Numbered from the stretch's first letter, positions 21,001-31,149 are shown. The stretch: DNA of 64,000 nt from Myxococcales bacterium (GCA_002731825.1 PCCS01000058.1:1-64000), one strand, 5' to 3'. The notes: a model not told the origin generated them from the letters alone. Numbers and translations: made by a program.

Positions 21001-22245
21001 ATGGACGTGGGCTTGTTGACAGTCGATTGTGTGAAGAGGTTGCTCGCGTGGGCTCTGCCCAGGGCCTTATCGGTCGTCTTATTCTCGGTGATCTGCATTC
21101 CAGCCGGAGTTGCTCAATCGCCGCCTGAGACCTCCGTTGGCTCTCATGAACACAGCCCACAGACCGATGAATCCAGCCAGTCAAATGGATCAACGGACAG
21201 CTATATCACCCGTTTTTGGGACCGAACTCAGATCGTGCCTCTCGTGCTCTATAGTCCAGAAACATCGGTGATGATGGGCGTCGGAACACTGACTTTATCG
21301 GAGGTCGAAGAGGGATCGAATGAACGACCAAGTAGCGCGAGTTTATTTGGGATTTATACCCTCGAAAACCAGAGCGTCTTGGTGGCAGCGTACGAACTCA
21401 GAGGTAAAGACGATACCCACATCATTCAGCAAGTCCTGAGGCATGTTGATTGGCCGGACCAATTTTATGGAATTGGCAATTCGAATCAGAAGGGGATTGC
21501 TATCCAGGATAGTTCGGGTGGCACACGGGACTATATAAAATTGAAAGACGCGTATTTTCAGATTGAAACCGAATATCTGTACCGTCTACTCGGTCGGATT
21601 TATATTGGTGCGTCTCATCATTTCCGCTTTAGCCAAACGCCCGATATCGAATCTGCGGCTGCAGACCTCGGGTTTTTATCCACTCGCGGAGTTGGAACAT
21701 CTATCTGGTCCGGTCTCGCGCCTGTTGTTTTGTACGACGACCGCGATCGGATCGTTTGGCCAAAGGCGGGCCATTTTATTCGCTATGATTCGTTCATTTA
21801 TTCAAAGCTTTTCGGCAGTGACGACCGATTTCGAGTCCATCGATTCGACATGCGCCTCTATCGGAGTTTTGTCCAAGGGCAGACACTCGCATTGAGGGGT
21901 GTATTACAACGGGCAACAGGTGAAGTTCCGTTTCAAAGATTACCCGCTTTGGGCGGCCCCGATCTTTTTCGCGGTTGGTATATCGGCCGTCTACGGGATC
22001 GAGCTTTACAGTGTAACCAGCTTGAATATCGCGTTGAGTTGACTCGCCGATTTGCCACAGTGGGCTTCTTTGAATTCGCACGCGTCGCGCCATCGTTGTC
22101 CACCCTTGCTCTCGATGGATATCGAGGGGCGGGCGGGGCTGGATTTCGCTATGCGTTAGACCAAGATCAGCGGGCGAATTTGAGGCTAGATGTCGCTTAT
22201 GGAGCTCAATTCGAATTTTATTTTCAATTCAAAGAAGCATTTTAG
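21001..22245 (+). CDS. BamA/TamA-like outer-membrane surface-antigen family protein
   Basis: Signal peptide; beta-barrel-like alternation; ...FQRLPALGGPDLFRGWYIGRLRDRALQCNQLEYRVEL (Bac_surface_Ag-like RGY/RGW motif); C-terminal aromatic F. Confidence 0.7.
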   Translation: MDVGLLTVDCVKRLLAWALPRALSVVLFSVICIPAGVAQSPPETSVGSHEHSPQTDESSQSNGSTDSYITRFWDRTQIVPLVLYSPETSVMMGVGTLTLSEVEEGSNERPSSASLFGIYTLENQSVLVAAYELRGKDDTHIIQQVLRHVDWPDQFYGIGNSNQKGIAIQDSSGGTRDYIKLKDAYFQIETEYLYRLLGRIYIGASHHFRFSQTPDIESAAADLGFLSTRGVGTSIWSGLAPVVLYDDRDRIVWPKAGHFIRYDSFIYSKLFGSDDRFRVHRFDMRLYRSFVQGQTLALRGVLQRATGEVPFQRLPALGGPDLFRGWYIGRLRDRALQCNQLEYRVELTRRFATVGFFEFARVAPSLSTLALDGYRGAGGAGFRYALDQDQRANLRLDVAYGAQFEFYFQFKEAF

Positions 22246-22281
22246 GCCATCGCAACTAAATGGACCTAATCCGTACGTGAG

Positions 22282-23301
22282 CTATCGCTGTTCTGCGAGC
22301 CAATCCGCAATTTGATGATGTAGACCCAGTTTTCGCCCGTGTCCAATCGACGCTCTTGGTGAGAACCCGAGGTGGCCTCCCGGACTGAGTACATGCACGT
22401 CGCTATCGGCACTTGCTGTTCCTATGAACTCTTTGATTCCGGCGAGCGGAACAATTGGATCTTGCGCTCCAAAAATCAGTAGGCTGGGTATTTTGAGCCG
22501 ATGCAATTCAGGACCTGTCGATACGGTGTCATAGTAGCTGTGGACAGACCGGTATCCGAAGCGTGGACAGACGATGGTCCGATCCCAGTCATAGAAGGTC
22601 TTAATTTTGCTGAGCTCGGGTTCCATGGCCACCATGGTTTGGCCAATGCGTTTTGCATTGCGCGTCAGACGTCGATATTTGAATTTCAGTGCATTGAGTA
22701 TAGCCAATCGATACGCCAGCATGGACGGTGCGTCTAAAGCGTCTTGTGCTGAGCGCATACAAATGGGTGCGCACACAGTGGCGAGGCCGCGAAGACGTGG
22801 TTCCCGCACATCGAGGGCAAATCTAAGGGCGATTTGACCGCCCATGGAGTAGCCTACGAGAAACAGAGACGTGTACGTACTGAGCTGCGGGTCAGCTATG
22901 AGTGAGAGCAGGTCATCAATCTGCCCAGCATGGTAATGATCGTGTCCCTTGCACGTCGCGCCCCTAAGCGTAATTCGAAGGGCATCGAGGCCACGTTCAT
23001 TGAGTTGCTTCGCCAATTGTCTCACGTAGCTGTCGTTAGGGGTCGATGCAATGCCATGGAGGATAATCACCAAGCTGTCCGTACCCCTTTTAGCCCGGTC
23101 TAGACGTCCATAGATTGGGACTGCACCACGCTGCGCATCTTGGCAGACACTTTCGAAGACTTGGCCGCTGAACCTTGGTGGTGTTGTAGCCGTTGCCAAA
23201 CCATATGGAAGGACGGTCATTGAATGTCCAACCAGACTGTGGAGTGGCTTCATTGACCACCCTTCGGAGGGCATCAGTTTTGCGATGGTTTGACCGAGCA
23301 T
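22282..23301 (-). CDS. Alpha/beta hydrolase, YheT-like
   Basis: VIILHGIASTPNDSYVRQLAKQL; GYSMGGQIAL nucleophile elbow; GGHLGF. Confidence 0.75.
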   Translation of the reverse strand: MLGQTIAKLMPSEGWSMKPLHSLVGHSMTVLPYGLATATTPPRFSGQVFESVCQDAQRGAVPIYGRLDRAKRGTDSLVIILHGIASTPNDSYVRQLAKQLNERGLDALRITLRGATCKGHDHYHAGQIDDLLSLIADPQLSTYTSLFLVGYSMGGQIALRFALDVREPRLRGLATVCAPICMRSAQDALDAPSMLAYRLAILNALKFKYRRLTRNAKRIGQTMVAMEPELSKIKTFYDWDRTIVCPRFGYRSVHSYYDTVSTGPELHRLKIPSLLIFGAQDPIVPLAGIKEFIGTASADSDVHVLSPGGHLGFSPRASIGHGRKLGLHHQIADWLAEQR

Positions 23302-23569
23302 TATAGGGTTCAGAGCCTTGGTGTACGTGGGCGGACGCTAACTCACTCAAAGGCGATGTGCCAGTGCCATTTTACAGAACTTTACACCCGCTAGAACCCG
23401 GCTAATGCGTGATCCAACGTCGTTTGATCTCCCAGATTACATCATGGGATTTAGTCAATTAAGGTTTTTGTTACAGAGCTGTCACGCAAGCAGACAGAGC
23501 GGCCGTTAGAGTCCCGGCGCTTAAAGAGCACTTAAACGGATGCGATAACGGGATGAAAGGTTTAGTTCC

Positions 23570-24163
23570 ATGCTCGTATTTGAACATGTTTGGGTTGCCA
23601 GTTTGGCAATCTTTGTATCCATGAATATTGTCACTACAGCTCCAATTTATATGTCTTTGACCGAAGGTATATCGGATTCTGAACGCCCTAAATTGGTTCG
23701 ATCTGCCGTCATTCTCGCTGGGGTAGTCGCCTGTTTAATGACCCTGGTTGGCACTGATCTATTGCGTTTGATGGGCGTTACGATATCGGACCTTCGACTC
23801 GCAGGCGGATTGGTTTTGTTGGGCCTCGGATTTTACGACCTGGTTTTGTCTCGGGGTCAGCGGATCGCTCAGGCCGCAGAAGACATTGGACCGGTGCCCA
23901 TCGGTGTACCATTGCTGGTTGGTCCAGCGACCATGACGACATTAATTGTCATGACGGAAGCCCATGACAAGCTGACCGTTGCAGCCGCGTTTCTACCCAA
24001 TTTGATCTTAGCGTACTTGGTCTTGTATTTTGCCCATAAGATTCTTCCAATCTTGGGCGACGCGGGTACGAAAGCCATCGGTAAACTGATGTCTCTTATG
24101 CTGATGGCCATTGGGGTCGCTATGATTCGATCGGCACTTCAGAACATTCTGTCGGCCCCGTAA
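23570..24163 (+). CDS. MarC-family integral membrane protein
   Basis: TM-rich; GGLVLLGLGFYDL; VPLLVGPATMTTLIV typical of MarC/UPF0056. Confidence 0.8.
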   Translation: MLVFEHVWVASLAIFVSMNIVTTAPIYMSLTEGISDSERPKLVRSAVILAGVVACLMTLVGTDLLRLMGVTISDLRLAGGLVLLGLGFYDLVLSRGQRIAQAAEDIGPVPIGVPLLVGPATMTTLIVMTEAHDKLTVAAAFLPNLILAYLVLYFAHKILPILGDAGTKAIGKLMSLMLMAIGVAMIRSALQNILSAP

Positions 24164-24189
24164 TTCCAAGGGGTCAGACATGTTCGTGC

Positions 24190-24453
24190 TCAACTGGGTG
24201 GCAGCTGGGCGTCCATGCTCATCTGGAGACCGGCGAAGGCCAGCAAGACGGCGACTAAGCTGGTGGCTAATCCTGCCTTTGGATACTTCTGAGTCCTCTT
24301 GGTCATCAGACTGAGAAAAAATGGAAAAACCAGGACAAAGGTTTGCCGTGACAATGAGTTCAACCCCAGTTTTGCGATCTGTAACCAGAGTGCGCCAATC
24401 ACGAGTCCTGCCGTGACCAAGATGAGCAAGGTATTTAGCTTACGAAGGGTCAT
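24190..24453 (-). CDS. Small hypothetical membrane protein
   Basis: 87 aa, about three hydrophobic segments, convergent with the MarC-like gene. Confidence 0.45.
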   Translation of the reverse strand: MTLRKLNTLLILVTAGLVIGALWLQIAKLGLNSLSRQTFVLVFPFFLSLMTKRTQKYPKAGLATSLVAVLLAFAGLQMSMDAQLPPS

Positions 24454-24464
24454 ATCACTCCAAT

Positions 24465-25847
24465 TTATTCTTCGCCGCGGGCCAGATCGAGCAGACGACT
24501 CAAAATTGAAGGGCCTGCTTGTCTGAGTCCATTATGCTCATACTGGTTTGTGACCCAGACCCGCATGCCGCGAACGGATTGTGCCGTCTGACTTGAGAAC
24601 GCGCGTTCGACATACATGTCCTCATCGTACACCAAGGCTGCGCACGGTACTTTATTTTGAGCGAGTACATCGGGGGAATACAGGGACGGCCAATCGGTCT
24701 TATCAGCGAGTATCTGGGCCACGTTGGCAAGAGGTTTAAGTTGATTCATGTCCTCGAACATCCACGGGTAGACCATCTCCCCGGTGAACACAAATTCGTC
24801 ACTTTGGTACTCCGGTCGTTGTGATTTAATGCGCTCTGCAGACCATCTTGACGCATTCATTTGGCAGTATATGGCTTCGTGTAAAATCGCGTAGATCGGG
24901 TTGGTGTTGAAGGAAATTTGGGAATCCAAAGCCCATAGGAACCGATAGGCTAGTTCAGGGCCATTTGGACCTGAAACCAATGCCTGATTGAGGAGGTAAT
25001 GCAGACTTTCGGACCCATCATGGCGGCCGAGTCCGATGCCGAGGTGCTGCAACAGTCGGCGGCTGAGTCTGGTGCCGCTCGGGAGTTCAACAGGATTGTC
25101 TTCAATGACCTTGGTGATGCGCTCGATAAGCTTTCGATCATCGGGATACCGTTCAAAATAGCGTCGGTCGCGCTCCAAGACGCGATCATATGTGGCTTGA
25201 TACACTTTATCCGGATGACCGTCGAGGGGCGGTAAGCCGCCTGTGAAAAGTGCGCTTTCCAGGCCGTCTGGAGCGTATGAGAGATAGGTCAGCGCACAGA
25301 ATCCACCAAAACTCTGTCCCAAAATGCTCCACTTTGTGTCTTCACCAATGATGGCTTTTCGGATCACTTCACAATCGGCGACGATTGAATCGGCCCTAAA
25401 GTGCGTTAAATACTGCGCCTGTTGAGACGCATCACCTTGGGCCAGCAGTGTTCGATGGCAGACGGGTGAGCTACGCCCTGTGCCCCGTTGGTCGATCAAA
25501 ATGACGTGAAACTCGTCGAGGGCTCGGTCCATCCAGCCTCCCCGTCGGGTTGGTCTCTGGCATTCGAAACCCGGACCACCCTGAAGGTACAGGATAAAAG
25601 GCCTTTGTTCGTCTTTCGCCTGAATGGATTTCAACGTTCGAGCAAAGACCGAGATGGTCTCATGGTCTGGTTTTCTGTGGTCTAGAGGGACCTGAATCTC
25701 TTGTTCAATGATGTGCAAGCCAGGCACATCATAAGCATTAATCTCTCTCACTCGATTCACGTGATCGACCATCCCCATAGCTCCAAACATCCTTGATCCA
25801 GACTTTATTTTCCGGGTTGCTGATTTTAAGCGACCTGGGATGTACAC
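24465..25847 (-). CDS. Proline iminopeptidase-like alpha/beta hydrolase
   Basis: LYLQGGPGFECQRPT (GGPG), LIDQRGTGRSSP, GQSFGGFCAL; the annotated ORF start is probably upstream of the true start. Confidence 0.82.
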   Translation of the reverse strand: MYIPGRLKSATRKIKSGSRMFGAMGMVDHVNRVREINAYDVPGLHIIEQEIQVPLDHRKPDHETISVFARTLKSIQAKDEQRPFILYLQGGPGFECQRPTRRGGWMDRALDEFHVILIDQRGTGRSSPVCHRTLLAQGDASQQAQYLTHFRADSIVADCEVIRKAIIGEDTKWSILGQSFGGFCALTYLSYAPDGLESALFTGGLPPLDGHPDKVYQATYDRVLERDRRYFERYPDDRKLIERITKVIEDNPVELPSGTRLSRRLLQHLGIGLGRHDGSESLHYLLNQALVSGPNGPELAYRFLWALDSQISFNTNPIYAILHEAIYCQMNASRWSAERIKSQRPEYQSDEFVFTGEMVYPWMFEDMNQLKPLANVAQILADKTDWPSLYSPDVLAQNKVPCAALVYDEDMYVERAFSSQTAQSVRGMRVWVTNQYEHNGLRQAGPSILSRLLDLARGEE

Positions 25848-25888
25848 TACTTTCCTAAGAACTCAAAGCCGGATTATGGAGTCGAACG

Positions 25889-26242
25889 ATGAGCTTTGGT
25901 GACAGCGAGTGGCAATCCCTTGGTCCATTGCACGCTTTTGACATAGGGTCCGTAACCGCCGCTAAGATGGATGGTGATTACGGCAATCGCGTCGACGTAG
26001 CCGTGGTTCGGACCAAGGCCGGGTGCGATGTGATCGTCGACCGCTGTCCCCATCAGGGTGTTGCTTTCACAGATCGCGGGTGTCTCAATGCCAACAATCA
26101 ATTGGTTTGCACGTGGCACAATTGGATCTTCAATCTGCCCAATGGAACAGACACCGTTGAGCCGGGAATTCAGCTACAAAGCGTTGAGTCGCAGATTCAA
26201 GATGGCGAACTCTGGGTCAAATCGAACCCTGACTTATTCTAG
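25889..26242 (+). CDS. Rieske [2Fe-2S] domain protein
   Basis: CPHQGVAFTDRGCLNANNQLVCTWHNWIFNLPNG (CxH...CxxH). Confidence 0.85.
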   Translation: MSFGDSEWQSLGPLHAFDIGSVTAAKMDGDYGNRVDVAVVRTKAGCDVIVDRCPHQGVAFTDRGCLNANNQLVCTWHNWIFNLPNGTDTVEPGIQLQSVESQIQDGELWVKSNPDLF

Positions 26243-26488
26243 CCCGATTTACCGCAGCCTACGTTTGAATTTTCTCATAAAATCAGACCGTTGGAGACTC
26301 GCACCATAAGAATAAGCCTGGGGGTGCGACAGATCTGCCGTATGGAATATGTTATCATGCTGATCAGCAAGGCCAGGGTTTTGGAGACACGGTCATATAA
26401 GGCCTGCTGCAGACGATTAGCCCACTGTCCGAGATGAAATCGGGTCCAAGCTCTGTGGCCGCCGGATGATTAAATGATTGAGGATTAG

Positions 26489-27970
26489 ATGGGGAGTATC
26501 TGGGTCAATCATCAAACACGGTCGTTATTGAACAATCGACGAGTGTCTGTTCAGCCGCGAACTCAACGGTCGGTTTATCCAAGCCCTGTTGAGCCTCAGA
26601 CGGAGCAGAAAACAAGACTCTCGGATGATTATTTCATCTCCCTTGGGCTGAATTCCGAGTCCAAAGTTGTGGGCCAAGTGATTCGCGATTTGACCGATGG
26701 CATTTCTCTTGTCCAAACGGCAGATTCGGGCTTGATGGATGCAGCCAAGACCCTCTTAGATCTGCGTACATTGGCTCAAGAAGCCACTCGTTCTAATCTG
26801 TCTCAAGAGCGTCGGTCAATCCTCGAAGTTGAATCGCGGGAATTACTCGATGAATTCGATTCAATCGGGCGAAACACGCGCTTTGGGTCTGTCTCGCCCC
26901 TCAATGGCCAAGTGCTCTCTTTACGCTTACGCTCCAGGGAATATGGTTCTGAAGATATTGCGGTCAATTTTGTGAATTTAAACGGTGGGACCCTTGGCGT
27001 ACATGTCAATCACAGCGGACATGCTGTTGACGCAACTCAGGCAATCACAGCTGATTCCATAGCGCTCAATAACGTTGTTTTGCGTGCAACGACCAGTGCT
27101 GATGATGCGCTGTCGACGCAGAACACCAGCGGGTCTGCACTGGCTAAGGCGCGCGTATTCAATGACGTATCCGACCAAACCGGTGTCATAGCTTATGCCC
27201 AACCGACACGTGTGGCTGGCGACCGACTCAGTGGCGGCCAGCTGGATGCACTCAACCCGATCCGAATCAATGGGCAGACCTTCCAAGGATTTGATGTTCG
27301 GAGAGACGACTATGATGGTCGACTTCGAAGCATGATCAATGCAGCTACAGCAAAAACAGGGGTTCGAGCGGACGTGGTCGATGGACGTTTGCAGCTCACT
27401 GCAGACGATGGTCGTAACATTTACGTTGAAACGGCAACCACTAAAGCAGCTCAGACCACAGGTTTAAATACCGGTCGAGCCGACCAACGCGTCTTCGGAG
27501 GCGCCGTTAAGCTTTTTGCCTCCGAGGCGTTCGACTTAAAATACAAAGACGTTGGCATGGACATCGCCATCGGTCTGGGCCCTGTCATCGGGACGCAGAC
27601 CATTGTAGCTGACCCGACGACGGCCTTAAACCAAATCGATCTTTCGTCTGTGGCATCGTCCTCTCAAGCCGTCGCCAGTCTCAACTTTGCTCTGGATGAC
27701 ATTGCGGCCAACCGAGACCAGTTCAATGAGATTTTGGAAGAGTTACAGATGGCAGCCGAGTCAAAAGGCAGCTTAGGTCAGAGCCTTGAATTGTCGCGAC
27801 GGACAATCGCTAATTTTTCGGTTGCCAACGATGTCCTTGGTTTAGCCAGACGCCAAATCTCTCAGTTCTCAAGCCTTTCAATTTTCGCTCAGGCAAATTC
27901 CGAACCGCAAAACGCATACGCTTTGCTAAAAGAACAATCGATTCCAATGCGCTACACATCTGAATTTTGA
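26489..27970 (+). CDS. Divergent flagellin-family protein
   Basis: Central region shares ADDALST, INGQTFQGF (flagellin hook IN motif) and LTADDGRN with the flagellin at 38497; terminal D0/D1-like helices are strongly diverged. Confidence 0.7.
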   Translation: MGSIWVNHQTRSLLNNRRVSVQPRTQRSVYPSPVEPQTEQKTRLSDDYFISLGLNSESKVVGQVIRDLTDGISLVQTADSGLMDAAKTLLDLRTLAQEATRSNLSQERRSILEVESRELLDEFDSIGRNTRFGSVSPLNGQVLSLRLRSREYGSEDIAVNFVNLNGGTLGVHVNHSGHAVDATQAITADSIALNNVVLRATTSADDALSTQNTSGSALAKARVFNDVSDQTGVIAYAQPTRVAGDRLSGGQLDALNPIRINGQTFQGFDVRRDDYDGRLRSMINAATAKTGVRADVVDGRLQLTADDGRNIYVETATTKAAQTTGLNTGRADQRVFGGAVKLFASEAFDLKYKDVGMDIAIGLGPVIGTQTIVADPTTALNQIDLSSVASSSQAVASLNFALDDIAANRDQFNEILEELQMAAESKGSLGQSLELSRRTIANFSVANDVLGLARRQISQFSSLSIFAQANSEPQNAYALLKEQSIPMRYTSEF

Positions 27971-28184
27971 GTCGTCTCTCGCACCTAATTTTAGAAAAAT
28001 CGTCCGTCCAGAGTTAAGGCAGACTGTATCAGTTTCTCTGCGCTGTCTCCGAGGCGTCTAGCGGTTGGTCATAGTATAGCCACCACTGGTGCGCTGCAGC
28101 GTCTAAGGACCTAGGTCTGTATTTCCGCAGTGGACAAAATAGCCAGTTTTGCCGAACAATGCGGGCATCGAGCTATGATTTTAT

Positions 28185-28877
28185 ATGGAGACACAAATGA
28201 ACAGCCTTCAATCTGAATCAAATCCAAAGACCAAGACTGTTGCGAAGCGGACCTTAGCCGTCTTCAGTGCGAGCGTCGTGATGTTTGCTTGTCTCATGGC
28301 AAACGCCCAGGAGGCGGCCCAGGCCAAAAGCCAAATCGTACCAGTACAGATCGGTCAGTCTGTACCGGATTTTGAGTTAAAGGACATTGACGGTCAGGTC
28401 CATAAACTCAGTCAGTATAAAGGAAAAACAATCGTGATTGAGTGGTTTAATCCGGACTGCCCCTTTGTAAAAGTTGCGTATAATGAGGGCAAGCTTGCGA
28501 GTAAAGCTCTTGCTCATACGGCGGCCGGAGGTGTTTGGTTAGCCGTAAATTCCGGAGCGCCAGGTCGTCAAGGACACGGCCAAGAAAGAAATCAAAAAGC
28601 GCGCACGGATTTCTCCATTACCTATCCCATTCTTTTGGATGAATCAGGTCGAGTTGGACGCATGTTTGATGCGAAGAAAACACCACATATTTTTGTCATC
28701 GACCCAAATGGCATACTGGTCTATGCCGGAGCGCTCGATAGCACTCGAGGGGCTGGGTACAATGCGGGCCAGTTCGACGATTACCTAGGGGCTGCCGTCA
28801 AGTCAGTGTCCGCTAAAAAGCCGGTGGTGACGCCGGAGACCAAAGCCTGGGGATGTTCTGTGAAATACGCGCGGTAG
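28185..28877 (+). CDS. Thioredoxin-fold (redoxin) secreted protein
   Basis: Signal peptide; VPDFELKDIDGQVHKLSQYKGKTIVIEWFNPDCPFVK; FVIDPNGILVYAGALDS. Confidence 0.85.
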   Translation: METQMNSLQSESNPKTKTVAKRTLAVFSASVVMFACLMANAQEAAQAKSQIVPVQIGQSVPDFELKDIDGQVHKLSQYKGKTIVIEWFNPDCPFVKVAYNEGKLASKALAHTAAGGVWLAVNSGAPGRQGHGQERNQKARTDFSITYPILLDESGRVGRMFDAKKTPHIFVIDPNGILVYAGALDSTRGAGYNAGQFDDYLGAAVKSVSAKKPVVTPETKAWGCSVKYAR

Positions 28878-28921
28878 GGCTAAGCCCTCGCGCTCCGCCA
28901 CCAAGCGCCCTTGAGGTCTAA

Positions 28922-30030
28922 TTATTCAGCGGCTGCATCATGAAGAAGCGCTGGGTTGGCCCAGTAAGATGCATCCAGTTGTGCGACTTGCGTCCCCTCG
29001 ATTGGGCGTGTTCCCACAGTCCAGCGGTATACGCCACCGTCGGGTACGATATAGAACCAATTGCCGTTGATATTGCTCATCCACTTTTCAGTCTGGCTAC
29101 CCCAGTTCTCATTGTAGTTTCCGTTGCTGGTAAAGCCATACGTGCTGTCGAGTTGAGCTGCCTGGGTTGCCAAATCGGCACCGCCGTCACAGGTGTTGTT
29201 CGCTGGGGCCTCGGCGCTGATTAAGAGCATGGGGTCTGCATGGTAGGTGGCATCGAGAGTCTCGATGAGGTTACCCTGTGCAGGCCGTGTATTCTGAGTC
29301 CACTTATAAACCTCTCCTGCCGGCGTAATGTAGTGCCACCGACCATTGGCATTTTGGAACCACTTTTCGCCAATGCTACCCCAGTTTTCAGCAAATGAAC
29401 CGGTGAAAACAAAACCATGTGTTTGGTCCAAATTGAAGGCTTTTGCTTCTGCTGTTGTATCCACACAGTCTGCATTGTCTGCCTCGTCTGCATCAGCTGA
29501 ACTAGGGTCAATGGCATCGTGTAGGAGCGTCGGGTTAGCATGATAATTAGCCGAGAACGTCGCCAGCAGCGCGCCGACGATTGGTCGGCTGTTGTTTTCC
29601 CATCGGAACACCTCACCGACAGGCGTGATGTAGAACCAGCGGCGGTTGGTGTTTTGAAACCATTTCTCACCCATGCCAGCCCAATTGGTCGCGTAGGTCC
29701 CGGAGAACGTAAATCCGTACTCTTGGTCCATGTCATAGGCCGACTGAGCCAGTGTGTCGTTATCAACAGCCGGTGGCTGGCAGGTGGCGCCTGGGTTGAT
29801 GGCCGCCGTTAATAGATCTGGGTTTGCATGGAAGTCTGGAGAAAAGGTGCCGACCAGATTTCCGGTGGGTGGGTTGGTTCCATTGGTCCATTCGTAGACC
29901 GCACCCTGTGGTAGAATATAGTGCCAAACAGCATCCCCGCTGCGAAACCACTTTTCATTCAAGCCGCCCCAGTTGGTGGTGTAGCTGCTACGGTTTCCGA
30001 AGCGTCGGTCGGAATCGAGTAAGTAGGCGC
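28922..30030 (-). repeat. Four tandem protein repeats (NWxxxxEKWxxxxxxxWxYIxPxGxVYxWxxxxxPxxG)
   Basis: Manual alignment: TTNWGGLNEKWFRSGDAVWHYILPQGAVYEWTN / ATNWAGMGEKWFQNTNRRWFYITPVGEVFRWEN / AENWGSIGEKWFQNANGRWHYITPAGEVYKWTQ / NENWGSQTEKWMSNINGNWFYIVPDGGVYRWTV. Confidence 0.85.
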
Positions 30031-30943
30031 TGCATAAGAGTTCCGGGGCAATTTCTGGTTGAGCTGCTTGGGGTAAGTCAACAATGCCACGGATCCAGTC
30101 GATGTAGGCTGCAGGGGAAATGAAGTTGGCGCTGCGGGAACGGACACATGGATTGTCATCGCCAACGGCGACAACGCCACCTGAGGTCACACCGATGAGC
30201 GTCTGGCCCATCAGTAAAGCACCGCCGCTGTCTCCACCGCAGACCAGTTCGTTATTAGGACCGGGGTTGACGACCAAAGACCCGACTGCGTTGTCAACGG
30301 TCTGTTGGTTTTCAAGGTATGTCTCCGTTGTCGCTTGGTACTCAACCTGTCCAACACGGCGAATACCGGTCTCCTCATTCTCGTTTGCCCCAAAACCCAC
30401 GATTGTCAGCAGGTCGCCCTGGTTCGGCTCGCCCATTTCGATTGCCACAACAGGTGCTGGGAGGTCGTCTGCAAATGTCAGGATGGCAACATCGGGCCCA
30501 CTGTATCGGTAGAAGTTATCGCCAAGACGTCGGATATGGGCGGCATTCGCCGAGTAGCCTTCATGAATGTGCATCGCATTGGCAGCTCGGTAAACACCGT
30601 CGATTACAACGTACACATCAGCCGCGCTCGCCGCATTTTCGATGCAGTGAGCGGCCGTCAGGATGGTGCGCTGTTCGATCACAGTACCTGAACAAAGAAA
30701 GCCGCTGTTACCAACGCGAATGTAGAGTCTCAGGATGCCGGGGTGACCGTCACCATCGAGGTTACCGTAACGAACAGGCTGCATAATCACACCCGTCACA
30801 GGCTCTGTCTCAGCGATGACCTCTTGGCCATCCATCTCACCGCAACCGGCTAGGATGGCGAGGCACAGGATCCAAGTGAGTTGGCGGAGTGTGTTTAGTT
30901 TGTTCTGACCGTTGCTCATCTTTTCCCCCGATGGCGTTTGCAT
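28922..30943 (-). CDS. Trypsin-like serine protease lipoprotein with four C-terminal ~75-aa repeats
   Basis: Lipobox LAILAGC; ILTAAHC, DVAIL, CGGDSGGALL catalytic triad motifs; four GxYxxNWG..EKW..W.YI.P.G.VYRW units. Start is probably the internal Met at 30919. Confidence 0.88.
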   Translation of the reverse strand: MQTPSGEKMSNGQNKLNTLRQLTWILCLAILAGCGEMDGQEVIAETEPVTGVIMQPVRYGNLDGDGHPGILRLYIRVGNSGFLCSGTVIEQRTILTAAHCIENAASAADVYVVIDGVYRAANAMHIHEGYSANAAHIRRLGDNFYRYSGPDVAILTFADDLPAPVVAIEMGEPNQGDLLTIVGFGANENEETGIRRVGQVEYQATTETYLENQQTVDNAVGSLVVNPGPNNELVCGGDSGGALLMGQTLIGVTSGGVVAVGDDNPCVRSRSANFISPAAYIDWIRGIVDLPQAAQPEIAPELLCSAYLLDSDRRFGNRSSYTTNWGGLNEKWFRSGDAVWHYILPQGAVYEWTNGTNPPTGNLVGTFSPDFHANPDLLTAAINPGATCQPPAVDNDTLAQSAYDMDQEYGFTFSGTYATNWAGMGEKWFQNTNRRWFYITPVGEVFRWENNSRPIVGALLATFSANYHANPTLLHDAIDPSSADADEADNADCVDTTAEAKAFNLDQTHGFVFTGSFAENWGSIGEKWFQNANGRWHYITPAGEVYKWTQNTRPAQGNLIETLDATYHADPMLLISAEAPANNTCDGGADLATQAAQLDSTYGFTSNGNYNENWGSQTEKWMSNINGNWFYIVPDGGVYRWTVGTRPIEGTQVAQLDASYWANPALLHDAAAE

Positions 30944-31034
30944 CGCGCGTTTGCGATACTACTCCTATGAGCAATCATTGTGCCAATTAGTGGGCCCTTT
31001 AATTTCAGGTGTTTAGATGATCTGAAACCGGAGT

Positions 31035-31081
31035 TGTTACACAATAACTGTAACAAAGTGTTACACTGTTACACTGTGACA
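31035..31081. promoter_or_regulatory. Candidate operator cluster: TGTTACA-N7-TGTAACA dyad followed by TGTTACAC TGTTACAC TGTGACA tandem repeats
   Basis: Direct reading of 31035-31081 (tgttacacaataactgtaacaaagtgttacactgttacactgtgaca), ~90-140 bp upstream of the trypsin gene start. Confidence 0.5.
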
Positions 31082-31149
31082 ATTTGTTCAACGACGCCGA
31101 TCTAGCCTGTGTAAATGGTGTCTGCGCCAAGGGGTCTTAGACTGTGTCC

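Noticed and set aside
29221-29766. Alternate-frame minus ORF of 181 aa inside the protease repeats
   Set aside because: Frame shadow of the repeat-encoding region; no domain match.
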